Below, piece after piece: positions 37,576 through 45,208 of a stretch of DNA of 64,000 nt. Source of the DNA: Marinilabiliaceae bacterium (GTDB lineage: Bacteria; Bacteroidota; Bacteroidia; Bacteroidales; Marinilabiliaceae). Positions within the stretch are counted from its first letter, which is position 1. Every line of letters begins with the position of its first letter. The notes below the pieces were generated by a model. That model searched no databases. It saw only the letters and a list, made by a program, of their open reading frames with translations, and was not told the DNA's origin. The position numbers were made by a program, and so were the translations under genes. Where the stretch lies: positions 1 through 64,000 of the forward strand of contig JABUTU010000022.1 of the NCBI GenBank assembly GCA_021443545.1. The letters run 5' to 3'.

Positions 37576-38520
37576 GTGCTGGACATATCTAAAAGCTTAT
37601 CCGCAGAGGGAGATTACAATACGGCAACCACTGACCCCAAGGGAGAGTGGTTGCCCACTTTATGTCACGACGGCTCCTTCAGAAAAACCTACGAGACACT
37701 TGTCGCTGGCCCCCAATGCTCATTTATCACCTCAGGCATTGGATTCCAACAGACAATGATACTTAAAGGCAATACGCCATACCTGTGGAACGACCATTGC
37801 CGCATCATCAGCCAGTGCATCAGCAATCTCAATATACCATTCGGTCAGCTACCAGAGACGCATGAATTGCTCCATAAGATAGAGGTATTGGCCAACAAAA
37901 ACCGCTACCCCGCTAATTCATATATGCGTCTGTCGGTATGGGTAGACGATGATGGAAATAATCCTATGCTGACGCACGATCCTGAGGTACACTACTTGCT
38001 GACACAACAAAGAATAGAGAGGTCGCCATTCGAAAAACTCAAAAAAAGAGAACCCATCTTCCTGAAGCTATACGAAGAGGAACGACTCCCCCTTTCCCCC
38101 TTCACGAAACTCCCCATACCAACGCCAATCGACGTCCGCGCCAATCGTTTTGCCATAGCCGAAAAAATGACCGCAGCAGTCTTACTCAACCACGATGGTA
38201 CTATCGCACGAAGTAGTTTCGGCAATATATTCATCCTTATCAATGACACCCTCATCACCAACCGACCCAGCTCTGGAATGATTCTTGACGCCTTCTCAGA
38301 GACTATAGAGATCATTGCACGAAAGAAGAAACTGAACGTACAATACACCGATGGCATATCCTTAGAGCTTATGAGAGCTGCAGAAGAGTGTATGACAGCC
38401 TCTACGGCACATGGGCTGAACCTCGTGATAGGATTCGAAGAGAAGAGATACTTCTGCAAGCGACTCGACATGCTCATCGAAGATATTTGTAAACACCTGG
38501 AACCCAACATCAGATTCTGA
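37576..38520 (+). CDS. aminotransferase class IV-fold protein lacking the usual PLP lysine
   Basis: The fold type IV pattern is visible along about 314 residues: SGIGFQQTMILKGNTPYLWNDH at the N-terminus (the F/L..D..R/H.L region), GNIFILINDTLITN, and MTASTAHGLNLVIGF near the end. Homologues include aminodeoxychorismate lyase and branched-chain aminotransferase. At the position of the PLP-binding lysine (K-x-x-N) the sequence reads DVRANRF, so the lysine is V or R. The conserved E of the TEGSSSN motif is replaced too (ARSSFGN). It may be a non-PLP or inactive paralogue. Start chosen: GTG at 37576 just after fabD; an in-frame ATG at 37462 would overlap fabD by 113 bp. Confidence 0.6.
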   Translation: MLDISKSLSAEGDYNTATTDPKGEWLPTLCHDGSFRKTYETLVAGPQCSFITSGIGFQQTMILKGNTPYLWNDHCRIISQCISNLNIPFGQLPETHELLHKIEVLANKNRYPANSYMRLSVWVDDDGNNPMLTHDPEVHYLLTQQRIERSPFEKLKKREPIFLKLYEEERLPLSPFTKLPIPTPIDVRANRFAIAEKMTAAVLLNHDGTIARSSFGNIFILINDTLITNRPSSGMILDAFSETIEIIARKKKLNVQYTDGISLELMRAAEECMTASTAHGLNLVIGFEEKRYFCKRLDMLIEDICKHLEPNIRF

Positions 38521-38653
38521 TACTCACGCTCAGAAATGCTAAAGCAAGCTTTGCATTTCTCTCACTTAATCGTATCTTTGGCTGCGCCCAAGATACTCAC
38601 GCTCGGAAATGCCAAAGCAAGCTTTGCATTTCTCTCACTTAATCGTATCTTTG
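38521..38653 (+). repeat. two tandem 60-bp repeats, each a promoter with palindrome
   Basis: Copies at 38521-38580 and 38594-38653 differ at two or three bases and are 13 bp apart. Each contains an inverted repeat (38532-38560 and 38605-38633; AAAGC-AA-GCTTT core with GAAATGC/GCATTTC arms). Each also has a perfect Bacteroidota promoter: TTTG-N19-TATCTTTG (38550-38580 and 38623-38653). The -33 element lies in the right arm of the palindrome. The second copy would start transcription about 25 nt before the DUF4494 gene. Confidence 0.8.
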
Positions 38654-38682
38654 TGTCCCGAACTTAAACAGAACAGATTATC

Positions 38683-39186
38683 ATGGTAACCCTATACGAA
38701 TGCGGAGTACGCTACCGCAAGAATGTAGACGGCACAGAAAAGCCAGTCACAGAGCTCTATCTATTTGATGCACTATCCTACACCGAGGCCGAGGCACGCG
38801 CCATAGAAGAGATGCAGACAATGATAAGCGGAGATTTTCAGATTACGACAATACGCAGAACAAAATATGCAGAATTGTTCCAGCCAGAGGGAGGTGACAG
38901 ATGGTATAAGGTGAAAGCATCGTTCGTTATGATCGACGAGAAGTCAGGAAAAGAGAAACGTGTCTCTCAGACAGTCCTCACTCTGGCTCTTGACTTGAAA
39001 GACGCTTACGACAAGACCGTAGAGGGCATGGGCGGTGAGACCGACGACTTCGAGATTAACGCAATCAACGAAACGAAGATATTGGATTTCTTTCCTCTTT
39101 TCGAGAAGAATGATGATGTCAAAGACCGCGAACTAAGTCGTCGTCCCGCAACAGAAGAGGAACTTGCTGCAGCCCAGGGCAAATAG
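38683..39186 (+). CDS. DUF4494 domain protein
   Basis: The 167-residue soluble protein matches DUF4494 (start VTLYECGVRYRKN..DG..KPVTELYLFDA.SYTEAE.R, then YKVKASFVMIDE). I know no function for it; it is a common Bacteroidales family. It is the last recognisable chromosomal gene before the integrase and is preceded by a duplicated palindromic promoter, so its expression is probably regulated. Confidence 0.85.
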   Translation: MVTLYECGVRYRKNVDGTEKPVTELYLFDALSYTEAEARAIEEMQTMISGDFQITTIRRTKYAELFQPEGGDRWYKVKASFVMIDEKSGKEKRVSQTVLTLALDLKDAYDKTVEGMGGETDDFEINAINETKILDFFPLFEKNDDVKDRELSRRPATEEELAAAQGK

Positions 39187-39621
39187 GCCAAAAGGTTGTA
39201 CGGCAATCAAATGCGATTGGGATTAAGCCCTGAGGCCCAATAAGAGGGACAAATAAACAACCAAATACCTTAAGAGGTGAGCTTCAAGATTCCATTTAAG
39301 TCATCTTTTTGAATTTGATTATTCAGTTATCTGTTCTATCTTTGCCGTATCAATATGAAACCTTACTGATATCGTATTGACAAACCACTCAATATTAACC
39401 TCAAAATCAATACATTATAAATGTCAACAAGGCATCCGAATGGAAGATATAACGAATTATCCAAACAAATTTAACTTTCTGAATATTAACATTTTACCAC
39501 TTAATACAAATTTATTTTTTACTGAACATACGCATTTAATACAACGTTAATAGTGTTTTATCAAACTCTATTCGTTCCCAAAAAATCACAATAATCGCAA
39601 AACAATCGTAAAGAAACTGAT
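39187..39621. other. host/prophage junction region (probable attL side)
   Basis: No gene is visible in these 435 bp. The left part (39194-39262) folds into two nested stems: GGTTGT/ACAACC outside and ATTGGG/CCCAAT inside, with an alternative CAATC/GATTG pairing. A promoter lies at 39314-39344. After about 39,350 the sequence becomes very A+T-rich up to the integrase. The left attachment site is expected here, but its core cannot be defined without the right end of the prophage. I find no tRNA gene. Confidence 0.45.
39314..39344 (+). promoter_or_regulatory. promoter upstream of the integrase
   Basis: TTTG at 39314-39317, 19 nt, TATCTTTG at 39337-39344: full consensus. It would give a leader of about 270 nt before the integrase, so it may serve another transcript or the leader may be regulatory. 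Confidence 0.5.
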
Positions 39622-40869
39622 ATGCCTAATATTGTAATTTACCTTGACAAAAGACGTGCTATTAAAACTGGAGAGTATCCACTACGTTTTAGCATAGCTC
39701 ATCAGAAATCATCTGCCTACATATCAACTGGTATTAATCTTGCAGCTGATAAATGGGATATAAGAACAAACAAAGTGATCAATCATCCTCAGAAGAATGC
39801 TCTAAACAACATCATCAGTCATCGTCATATGAAATTGACTGAAGCTCTTCTCACCCTTGAAAATACAGTTGGAGGAAGGCTGCGTAGTATGAGTGCTACA
39901 GAGTTGAAGAAAGAGATAATGAAACTCGCTGATCCTACATTGGTAGAATCTGATAGCCCTAAGATTCTTGAAGACATTAAGGAATATGCAAAAAAGGCAA
40001 AGAGATTAGGCACTACAAAGCTATATATAGACACATACAATTCAATACGAAAATATCTTGGCGAATCAAAAGCTAAGAATCTACGATATACAGACATAAC
40101 TCAAAGATGGCTTGAAGATTATGACACATGGATGATGACTCATGGTAGGCCATCAGTGAACGGAAGAGCATCACACCTAAAGAATATCAGGACTGTTTTT
40201 AACTATGCTATAGACCTGGAAAAAATTAATTACTATCCGTTCAGAAAGTTCAAAATCAAGAATGAAGCCACACGGAAACGCTCGTTGCCTATTGATGTCA
40301 TAGCTGAATTATTCATGTACAAACCAGAAAAAGATAATGTTCATCAGACTGAGCAAAGAGCAATTGATGTCTTCTGCATGTCGTTTGCTTTAATAGGTAT
40401 GAATATAACAGACATATACCAAGCAAAGAAGAAGGACTATATGCATGGTAGATTATCATACCAAAGGGCAAAGACATATACTTGGTACGACATAAAGGTC
40501 TACGAAGAGGCAGAAGTGAGGATGTCTAAGTACTATACATCAGACGAATCTGAATACCTGTTTAATTTCTCAGAGAGATATGTAAATGTACAAAATTTTG
40601 AAGTTAGTGTTCTTAATGGCTTACGAAAAATAGCCTCCAAACTTGGCATAAGGGAGTTAACAACATACTGGGCTCGTCACTCATGGGCGACTATTGCATC
40701 CAGCTTGGACATACCTAAGGATACAATTGCTCGTTCTCTCGGTCACAAAAGCAACAGTATCACTGACATATACATCAACTTTGACAATACAAAAGTAGAT
40801 AAGGCAAACCGTCAGGTTCTTGATGCAGTCAATGCACAATGCGAACAATTAGAGAAGGATAAGTATTGA
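39622..40869 (+). CDS. int: tyrosine recombinase / phage integrase
   Basis: The 415-residue protein has an N-terminal arm/SAM-like region (YLDKRRAIKTGEYPLRF; about 1-205) and a C-terminal catalytic domain. Visible active residues are K in YQRAKT, R352 (YWARHSWAT), H375 (LGHKS) and the nucleophile Y384 (TDIYINF). The first conserved arginine (TGLR-type motif) reads GMNITDIY, and the histidine of HxxR is Y, both common in Bacteroidota mobile-element integrases. It lies at the left end of the prophage on the strand opposite to the late genes and should catalyse integration and excision. Confidence 0.93.
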   Translation: MPNIVIYLDKRRAIKTGEYPLRFSIAHQKSSAYISTGINLAADKWDIRTNKVINHPQKNALNNIISHRHMKLTEALLTLENTVGGRLRSMSATELKKEIMKLADPTLVESDSPKILEDIKEYAKKAKRLGTTKLYIDTYNSIRKYLGESKAKNLRYTDITQRWLEDYDTWMMTHGRPSVNGRASHLKNIRTVFNYAIDLEKINYYPFRKFKIKNEATRKRSLPIDVIAELFMYKPEKDNVHQTEQRAIDVFCMSFALIGMNITDIYQAKKKDYMHGRLSYQRAKTYTWYDIKVYEEAEVRMSKYYTSDESEYLFNFSERYVNVQNFEVSVLNGLRKIASKLGIRELTTYWARHSWATIASSLDIPKDTIARSLGHKSNSITDIYINFDNTKVDKANRQVLDAVNAQCEQLEKDKY

Positions 40870-40901
40870 TGTCTTAGTAGACAACAAAGATATTATTCCG
40901 T

Positions 40902-41081
40902 TCATTCGTGTTCGTCTTGTACTGGTTGTTGCATTCCAAGGTCTGTTTTAAATTCTTTCGTAGTGAAATAACCCTTAACTACAATGACTACTATTGCAAT
41001 GATGTTAGCTGTAGTAGTCGTTAATAGTGCAATTATTACCTCAGAAGGAATCAAAATATACTCCTTAAAAAGTAATGGCAA
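40902..41081 (-). CDS. small membrane protein or truncated gene end
   Basis: The minus strand is open from 41144 to the TGA at 40902-40904, and the translation looks like real protein: a hydrophobic stretch (SEVIIALLTTTTANIIAIVV) followed by a charged tail ending PVQDEHE. No ATG is available; the start shown is TTG at 41081 (59 residues). The frame upstream to 41144 is also hydrophobic (ILVVHLIIVGLIFIANY), which suggests a two-helix protein whose original start has been lost. Function unknown. It is convergent with the integrase, with 32 bp between the stops. Confidence 0.4.
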   Translation of the reverse strand: MPLLFKEYILIPSEVIIALLTTTTANIIAIVVIVVKGYFTTKEFKTDLGMQQPVQDEHE

Positions 41082-41201
41082 TATATGGTAATTTGCTATG
41101 AATATAAGTCCAACAATTATAAGATGTACTACAAGAATATTGAATTAACACACGAGGGTAGAAAATTTTTCAAAAAAGCCGAAAAATAAACTTGATTCTA
41201 T

Positions 41202-41232
41202 TTTGCTGATTTCAAAATAATAGCTATATTTG
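41202..41232 (+). promoter_or_regulatory. promoter of the 41.2-41.6 kb transcript
   Basis: TTTG at 41202-41205, 19 nt, TATATTTG at 41225-41232: full consensus. It drives a leader of about 215 nt before the gene at 41455. Confidence 0.6.
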
Positions 41233-41307
41233 TAATGTAATCAATGAGTGATTACAATGGTGTAGTTCTCTACCAGCAAAAAGAGAAAAAACCAAAAAGG
41301 TATTTCC

Positions 41308-41385
41308 ATGAAAACGAGTTTTAAGGAGCTGAAATTAAGCTTCAAGATTGGAAAGACCACTATTACGATAATCATTAAGCAGTGA
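41308..41385 (+). CDS. 25-residue leader peptide candidate
   Basis: ATG at 41308 opens a 25-codon frame (lysine- and isoleucine-rich, ending TIIIKQ) within the leader of the gene at 41455. Its last codons lie inside the hairpin at 41357-41391. Without homologues I cannot tell a real peptide from chance. Confidence 0.3.
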   Translation: MKTSFKELKLSFKIGKTTITIIIKQ

Positions 41386-41416
41386 TAGTGGTGGGAAGGA
41401 GGTAGGACTACTTCCC
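41357..41416 (+). promoter_or_regulatory. two successive leader hairpins, possible attenuator
   Basis: First hairpin: 41357-41366 with 41382-41391 (10 bp, one mismatch, CCACTATTAC/GTGATAGTGG). Second: GGGAAG 41393-41398 with CTTCCC 41411-41416, followed by TTACCTTTTT. The second looks like a weak terminator ahead of the gene at 41455. Confidence 0.45.
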
Positions 41417-41454
41417 TTACCTTTTTGGGTTTACAAATGTAATATTTTTTAGTT

Positions 41455-41649
41455 ATGGAAAGTGTAAACGAAGAGAAAAAACAATGGGGCGGTAAGCGTG
41501 AAGGTGCAGGCCGCAAGAGGGTAAGAGGCAAGAGTTATGCCTTTAGATCAGTACCAGAGACCGAGAATATCTTAGAGCAGACAGACAGAAAGACGGATTA
41601 CATCAACGCAGCTATTTTATACTACTACGAACATAATGGAGTAAAATAA
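41455..41649 (+). CDS. small basic protein, ribbon-helix-helix-like
   Basis: 64 residues. The N-terminus carries the GGKREGAGRKRVRGK motif seen in many small phage and mobile-element DNA-binding proteins. The rest (ETENILEQ..KTDYINAAILYYYEHNG) resembles the strand-helix end of ribbon-helix-helix proteins, where a helix follows 'DYINAAI'. A DNA-binding role in prophage regulation is plausible but unproven. It is transcribed on the integrase strand and convergent with the nuclease gene at 41668. Confidence 0.5.
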   Translation: MESVNEEKKQWGGKREGAGRKRVRGKSYAFRSVPETENILEQTDRKTDYINAAILYYYEHNGVK

Positions 41650-41667
41650 TAAAGCATTTTTGTGATG

Positions 41668-42024
41668 TCACGAAAATGGTGCTGTACTGAAGTATGTTCT
41701 AATGGCATCAATAAACTCTTCAAGTGTATAACATACAGATACGTAATATCCCTTATCTTGAAGGATTGGTATAATCCTCTTCTGATGATTAGAAAGACGG
41801 TTCGGCTTCACCTTCATTTCGATATACAGTCCGTGAAAGCCGTTTTGGGCTTCTGCAACGAACAAGTCGGGGACTCCAGCAAGAACGCCTTCAGCCTTCA
41901 GTTTAGCAGCAACAATGACATTCCTTGCACCTCCATTTGGCACGGCATATATGATGCTCTTGGGATACTGAAGTTTGAACCATCGCACACAAGCTACCTG
42001 TAACTGATGCTCCTTGTCTGTCAT
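41668..42024 (-). CDS. VRR-NUC domain nuclease
   Basis: The 118-residue protein is a minimal VRR-NUC (PD-(D/E)XK superfamily) nuclease: EHQLQVACVRWF at the N-terminus, VPNGG, GVPDLFV and IEMKVKP contain the conserved E/Q, PD and ExK residues. Small phage VRR-NUC proteins are proposed to resolve branched DNA. Its place at the end of the late operon, after the lysis genes, is unusual for a replication enzyme. It overlaps the start of the interpretation of the next gene by 4 bp (ATGA type), so they are co-transcribed. Confidence 0.85.
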   Translation of the reverse strand: MTDKEHQLQVACVRWFKLQYPKSIIYAVPNGGARNVIVAAKLKAEGVLAGVPDLFVAEAQNGFHGLYIEMKVKPNRLSNHQKRIIPILQDKGYYVSVCYTLEEFIDAIRTYFSTAPFS

Positions 42025-42431
42025 TTGATGAGGATTGTATTATGTTCACCGTTCTGTTGCGATTGATAGAGCATCATTGTGATACGCTGCTCATATATGG
42101 TTGAGTTAATTACTTTTCCCTTAACAGTGTTCTCACCTACAAGGATACATCCCGCTGTATCCTTGTCAGTATTCCCACGATGGATGCGTATACCAGTGAA
42201 GTATGGCACATCCTCTATTAACGGCAAATATCGCTTGAACTTTGGCGAATAGGTAACTGTTACGTTATATTTGTCTTCTGGTATTGCAGTATCACCTGGT
42301 ACCTTGTCTGCTTCGCTATTTAGATTACGCACACGATCCTCTAATGTATCGCAGAAATACTGACCATTGACATACATACGACCAATGGTGTATGTTGCTT
42401 TCTTTGATGTCCTCTTAACTGTTAATTCCAT
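42021..42431 (-). CDS. DUF5675 protein, candidate cell-wall enzyme of the lysis module
   Basis: The 136-residue protein matches DUF5675 (start ELTVKRTSKKATYTIGRMYV, FCDTLEDRVR). It contains an IHRGN..DT.GCILVG block that recalls the HG...SHGC active site of L,D-transpeptidase-like enzymes, with both His and Cys. In Bacteroidota phages the family often stands next to the holin. A peptidoglycan-cleaving endolysin role is therefore an inference from motif and position, not proven. Confidence 0.65.
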   Translation of the reverse strand: MELTVKRTSKKATYTIGRMYVNGQYFCDTLEDRVRNLNSEADKVPGDTAIPEDKYNVTVTYSPKFKRYLPLIEDVPYFTGIRIHRGNTDKDTAGCILVGENTVKGKVINSTIYEQRITMMLYQSQQNGEHNTILIK

Positions 42432-42443
42432 AGCAATATGTTA

Positions 42444-42971
42444 TTATGAAATCTTACCAAACAATATTCTCACGATGAGAAATACGATAATACCTGATAG
42501 GAATCCTATCAGAAACCATGTCCACGGATTAAACCTTTTTGTCTCTGATTCTTCTGATGTATTGATATCAGTTCCTTTGCGTATCTTCTCCTCCAATTCT
42601 GATATTCGTTGCTGCTGTTCGAGGGCAATAGCTGAGAGATTTACATAAGCCTGACGGCTTACACCTCCTCCGATGGTATCTTTAACATATATATATTTTA
42701 CCTCGGGTGATATGACTACCCTGTCTCCCTGCATCTGGTTGATTATGCTTACAAGAGCATTATTATTAGAATCGCACTCAATGAAGAGTCGTGATAGTGC
42801 TGTATCCGACTCAATTTTGATAAGTGTATCCACTACTCGTCTGTCGATGTAACATGAATCATGTACAACTACTTCTTTAGTCACTATCTGTTTTGTCTTG
42901 CATCCGATAGTAACAATGAGCAGCAATGACACTAATATTATCTTAATGAGGTTCCTAAATGTCTTTTTCAT
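42444..42971 (-). CDS. spanin-like lipoprotein with C-terminal membrane helix
   Basis: The start at 42971 gives MKKTFRNLIKIILVSLLLIV then TIGC, a lipoprotein signal with Cys at residue 24. The next residue is K, so outer-membrane sorting is expected. A periplasmic segment of about 115 residues includes a coiled-coil stretch (LEQQQRISELEEKIRKG). The C-terminus is a single membrane helix (WFLIGFLSGIIVFLIVRILF) ending in a short basic tail. A lipoprotein at one end and an inner-membrane anchor at the other is the topology of a unimolecular spanin such as T1 gp11. It overlaps the holin gene by 17 bp. Confidence 0.6.
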   Translation of the reverse strand: MKKTFRNLIKIILVSLLLIVTIGCKTKQIVTKEVVVHDSCYIDRRVVDTLIKIESDTALSRLFIECDSNNNALVSIINQMQGDRVVISPEVKYIYVKDTIGGGVSRQAYVNLSAIALEQQQRISELEEKIRKGTDINTSEESETKRFNPWTWFLIGFLSGIIVFLIVRILFGKIS

Positions 42972-43437
42972 CTGACAAGTTATTTTTAGTATCCATAAAC
43001 TCTTTAAACGCAGATATCGTATTCTCTGCATCTTTGGGGTTCTTACATATAGTCTGGAGTAGCTCAGTAAACTCCTTTATGTTTTCCTTCGTCTTCTTGT
43101 CAGCGCTCTCGTATATTGAGCGCAGTTCTATGAACATTATGTACGCAGCACCGATATAAGAGAATATTGGAAGCATTGGAAATTTCCACCCGTCTTGTTC
43201 CAACTGATAGACCGCCAGCATCTGCAAGATGTCGATGACTGATATTGCCAATAAAGCATTATAGTATCTGGCAATCTTGTCAATGGTCCGTCGCAAACCA
43301 GCTGATGAGCGATATTCCCCCCGTTGTTTCGCTTTGCGTACTCCGCTCCACAAGTCGAGAAAGATAGACACAAGCACAAGCACGTAGATTAGTGCTATGC
43401 TCATTAATTGAACTGAGAATGTTGTAAGTATTTGCAT
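42955..43437 (-). CDS. phage holin
   Basis: 160 residues with hydrophobic helices at about 8-28, 60-78 and 92-105, and a charged C-terminal tail (KKTKENIKEFTELLQT..). The pattern LDLWSGVRKAKQRGEYRSSAGLRRTIDKIARYYN is that of the holin family of Bacteroidales phages. Holins form holes in the inner membrane at lysis time. Neighbours are the spanin-like and DUF5675 genes. Confidence 0.82.
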   Translation of the reverse strand: MQILTTFSVQLMSIALIYVLVLVSIFLDLWSGVRKAKQRGEYRSSAGLRRTIDKIARYYNALLAISVIDILQMLAVYQLEQDGWKFPMLPIFSYIGAAYIMFIELRSIYESADKKTKENIKEFTELLQTICKNPKDAENTISAFKEFMDTKNNLSDEKDI

Positions 43438-43442
43438 GGTTA

Positions 43443-44144
43443 TTAATCTATAAATGAAGTATTAGATAATTGAAAGATATCATCGCCAATAGTAGGTTGA
43501 ACATTGTGGAAATGCGGGACTTGCTCTATTATGTCATAAAGGCATGGTCTATCATCTACTTTGGCAGGAACATAATGATGTATTAGCTCATCATTATGAT
43601 AGATTTTAATGTACTCCACTTGTTGACGATTGCCTCTATTCCAGTCGGATGCATTGCTGTTGGTTACGAATAGATTGCCGAAGCCTTCATAGCTATCTTG
43701 GTGCGAGAATGTGCCTAATAGCTCATCGTCGATGTATGCTTTTCGGTTAAGATAGTCGATTATAGCCGTATGCGTCCCCTGCGTATAGCTTCCTAACTTT
43801 TGAAGCGTGGCTTTTCCAGCCATGCAGCGCATGTGCCACATGTTCACACCTTCGAATGTCAATTGTTGACGAGTAATGCCCTGTGCTCCATTAGGTGTCG
43901 CCCATCCCGACTTATAAGCCAATAATAGGGGTGCATTCTGATCATTATTACTTCCGCCTCGGAACTCAATTCGCACGGATGTATCTATTCGACAATTAAG
44001 GTCAATAATAGCGGTTGGTTTATTCCAGTAGATGTATCGATACACCTCTACTGTTTTTTTTTGCCATATAACCTTGCCGTCTATTGATAGCTTTTTTACA
44101 GCCTTGCATCCGATGGCGAGGCTCTTTACATCTGTCAATTCCAT
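43443..44144 (-). CDS. phage receptor-binding/lectin-like tail protein
   Basis: 233 residues. The body looks like a concanavalin/LamG-type beta-sandwich: IDTSVRIEFRGGSN, HTAIIDYLNRKAYIDDELL, and a C-terminal signature QVEYIKIYHNDELIHHYVPA then DRPCLYDIIEQVPHF. I recall the latter pattern at the ends of phage fibre proteins with a LamG-like fold. The first 35 residues (SLAIGCKAVKKLSIDGKVIWQ) resemble a short attachment segment. It probably contacts the host surface. Confidence 0.55.
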   Translation of the reverse strand: MELTDVKSLAIGCKAVKKLSIDGKVIWQKKTVEVYRYIYWNKPTAIIDLNCRIDTSVRIEFRGGSNNDQNAPLLLAYKSGWATPNGAQGITRQQLTFEGVNMWHMRCMAGKATLQKLGSYTQGTHTAIIDYLNRKAYIDDELLGTFSHQDSYEGFGNLFVTNSNASDWNRGNRQQVEYIKIYHNDELIHHYVPAKVDDRPCLYDIIEQVPHFHNVQPTIGDDIFQLSNTSFID

Positions 44145-44147
44145 ACA

Positions 44148-45206
44148 TCATTCAGTTAGTTTGCCGAGTACAATTAATTCGAATACTCCTCCGTCCTCGT
44201 ATTCCCCATTGATAGTCAGTTGGGCAAGGTTAGCTATCTTAGCTTCAAGCGGCGTAACCTTGTTATCAGTGTACTGCTTCGTTTGCCCCCAGCTTGGTAC
44301 GTGCGAATCTAAGGTAGCATCAGCAGTGTTAATGTTAAGACCTGTTCTTTGCACGACACTATTCCTGTCGTCCTTACCCCCGCCATACAATGCAGAGTTA
44401 GAAAGCAGTCTTGCACCATTTGCAAATGCTGCTCCGTTCTTGGCGTATACATAGCAGTATGTGCCATTCATAGTCGGGTTGCCTACGTAGTTGTCTACCT
44501 TTCCTTCGAGCCCTTCACTGAGTGCGTTATCGGCTTGCATTCTCGATTGCCCTTCTTGGATGATGTTGGTTCGGACCTCGTTGATTGCTCCCACCACTGA
44601 TGTAGCTTCCGTTTCAAGATTGTTGTCAATCTTTTCTTGCTTCAGCGAGATTCTTTGCGCCAAGTCGGTGTCCTCTGTTACTCGTTCTATTGCCTCGCTT
44701 CCTATTGCTGATTGAAGAGATAGCAAGCGTTCCTTAAGGTCGGTTTGATTGTTGATGTCGCCTTCTATCTGTCCCCACTCGGCCGAGCCTCCTCCTCCTA
44801 TGATAGTCCCATAGTCGGTTGCAATCGTAACCTCTCCCTCGCTTGGCTGTGTAGTCAGCGTGATAGCTTCAAGCATAGGTGCAGCGCCTTGGACTTCATC
44901 CGCACCTATTATATTATTGCTGATGATAGAGCTTATAGTTGTGCTCGCTATGTTAGTTGCAAAGGTCTGCCCGCTTGCATATTGGTAACGCATCTGCACT
45001 TGAATAGTTCCGCTTAACTGTAATGTCTCCTCTTGTGTGAGCTGACAGAGGAGGCGGCTGTTAGCACCGTCCCAAGTAACGTCCTCTTCACCCTTACGGA
45101 CTCTGTTCAGTGTGCATGCAATGTCTAATTGCAGAGCTGTGATTTGCGCAAATGGGAAGTCGCCTTCCACATTGATAATTAGTAATGGTGTCGTTCCTCT
45201 ATACAT
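44148..45206 (-). CDS. phage baseplate/fibre protein, BppU-like N-terminus
   Basis: 352 residues. The N-terminal 115 form a beta-sandwich of the kind seen in upper baseplate proteins (TTPLLIINVEGDFPFAQITALQLDI, then a linker). The middle is a coiled, repetitive trimer-type segment (LKERLLSLQSAIGSEA.., DLAQRISLKQEKIDNNLETEA), followed by a small head domain. This is the plan of a fibre anchored to the tail tip. It lies between the tail-tip gene and the lectin-like gene. Confidence 0.6.
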   Translation of the reverse strand: MYRGTTPLLIINVEGDFPFAQITALQLDIACTLNRVRKGEEDVTWDGANSRLLCQLTQEETLQLSGTIQVQMRYQYASGQTFATNIASTTISSIISNNIIGADEVQGAAPMLEAITLTTQPSEGEVTIATDYGTIIGGGGSAEWGQIEGDINNQTDLKERLLSLQSAIGSEAIERVTEDTDLAQRISLKQEKIDNNLETEATSVVGAINEVRTNIIQEGQSRMQADNALSEGLEGKVDNYVGNPTMNGTYCYVYAKNGAAFANGARLLSNSALYGGGKDDRNSVVQRTGLNINTADATLDSHVPSWGQTKQYTDNKVTPLEAKIANLAQLTINGEYEDGGVFELIVLGKLTE

Positions 45207-45208
45207 AG

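Noticed and set aside
38532..38633. CRISPR-like repeat pair
   Set aside because: Only two units, the spacer is 13 bp, and each unit is a promoter with a palindrome; no cas genes.
39187..39621. tRNA gene as integration target
   Set aside because: I could not fold a cloverleaf with a T-arm or anticodon arm there; the pairings found do not fit a tRNA.
41668..42024. Defence island around VRR-NUC and the RHH-like gene
   Set aside because: Both are small proteins common in phages, and no known defence partner is near.
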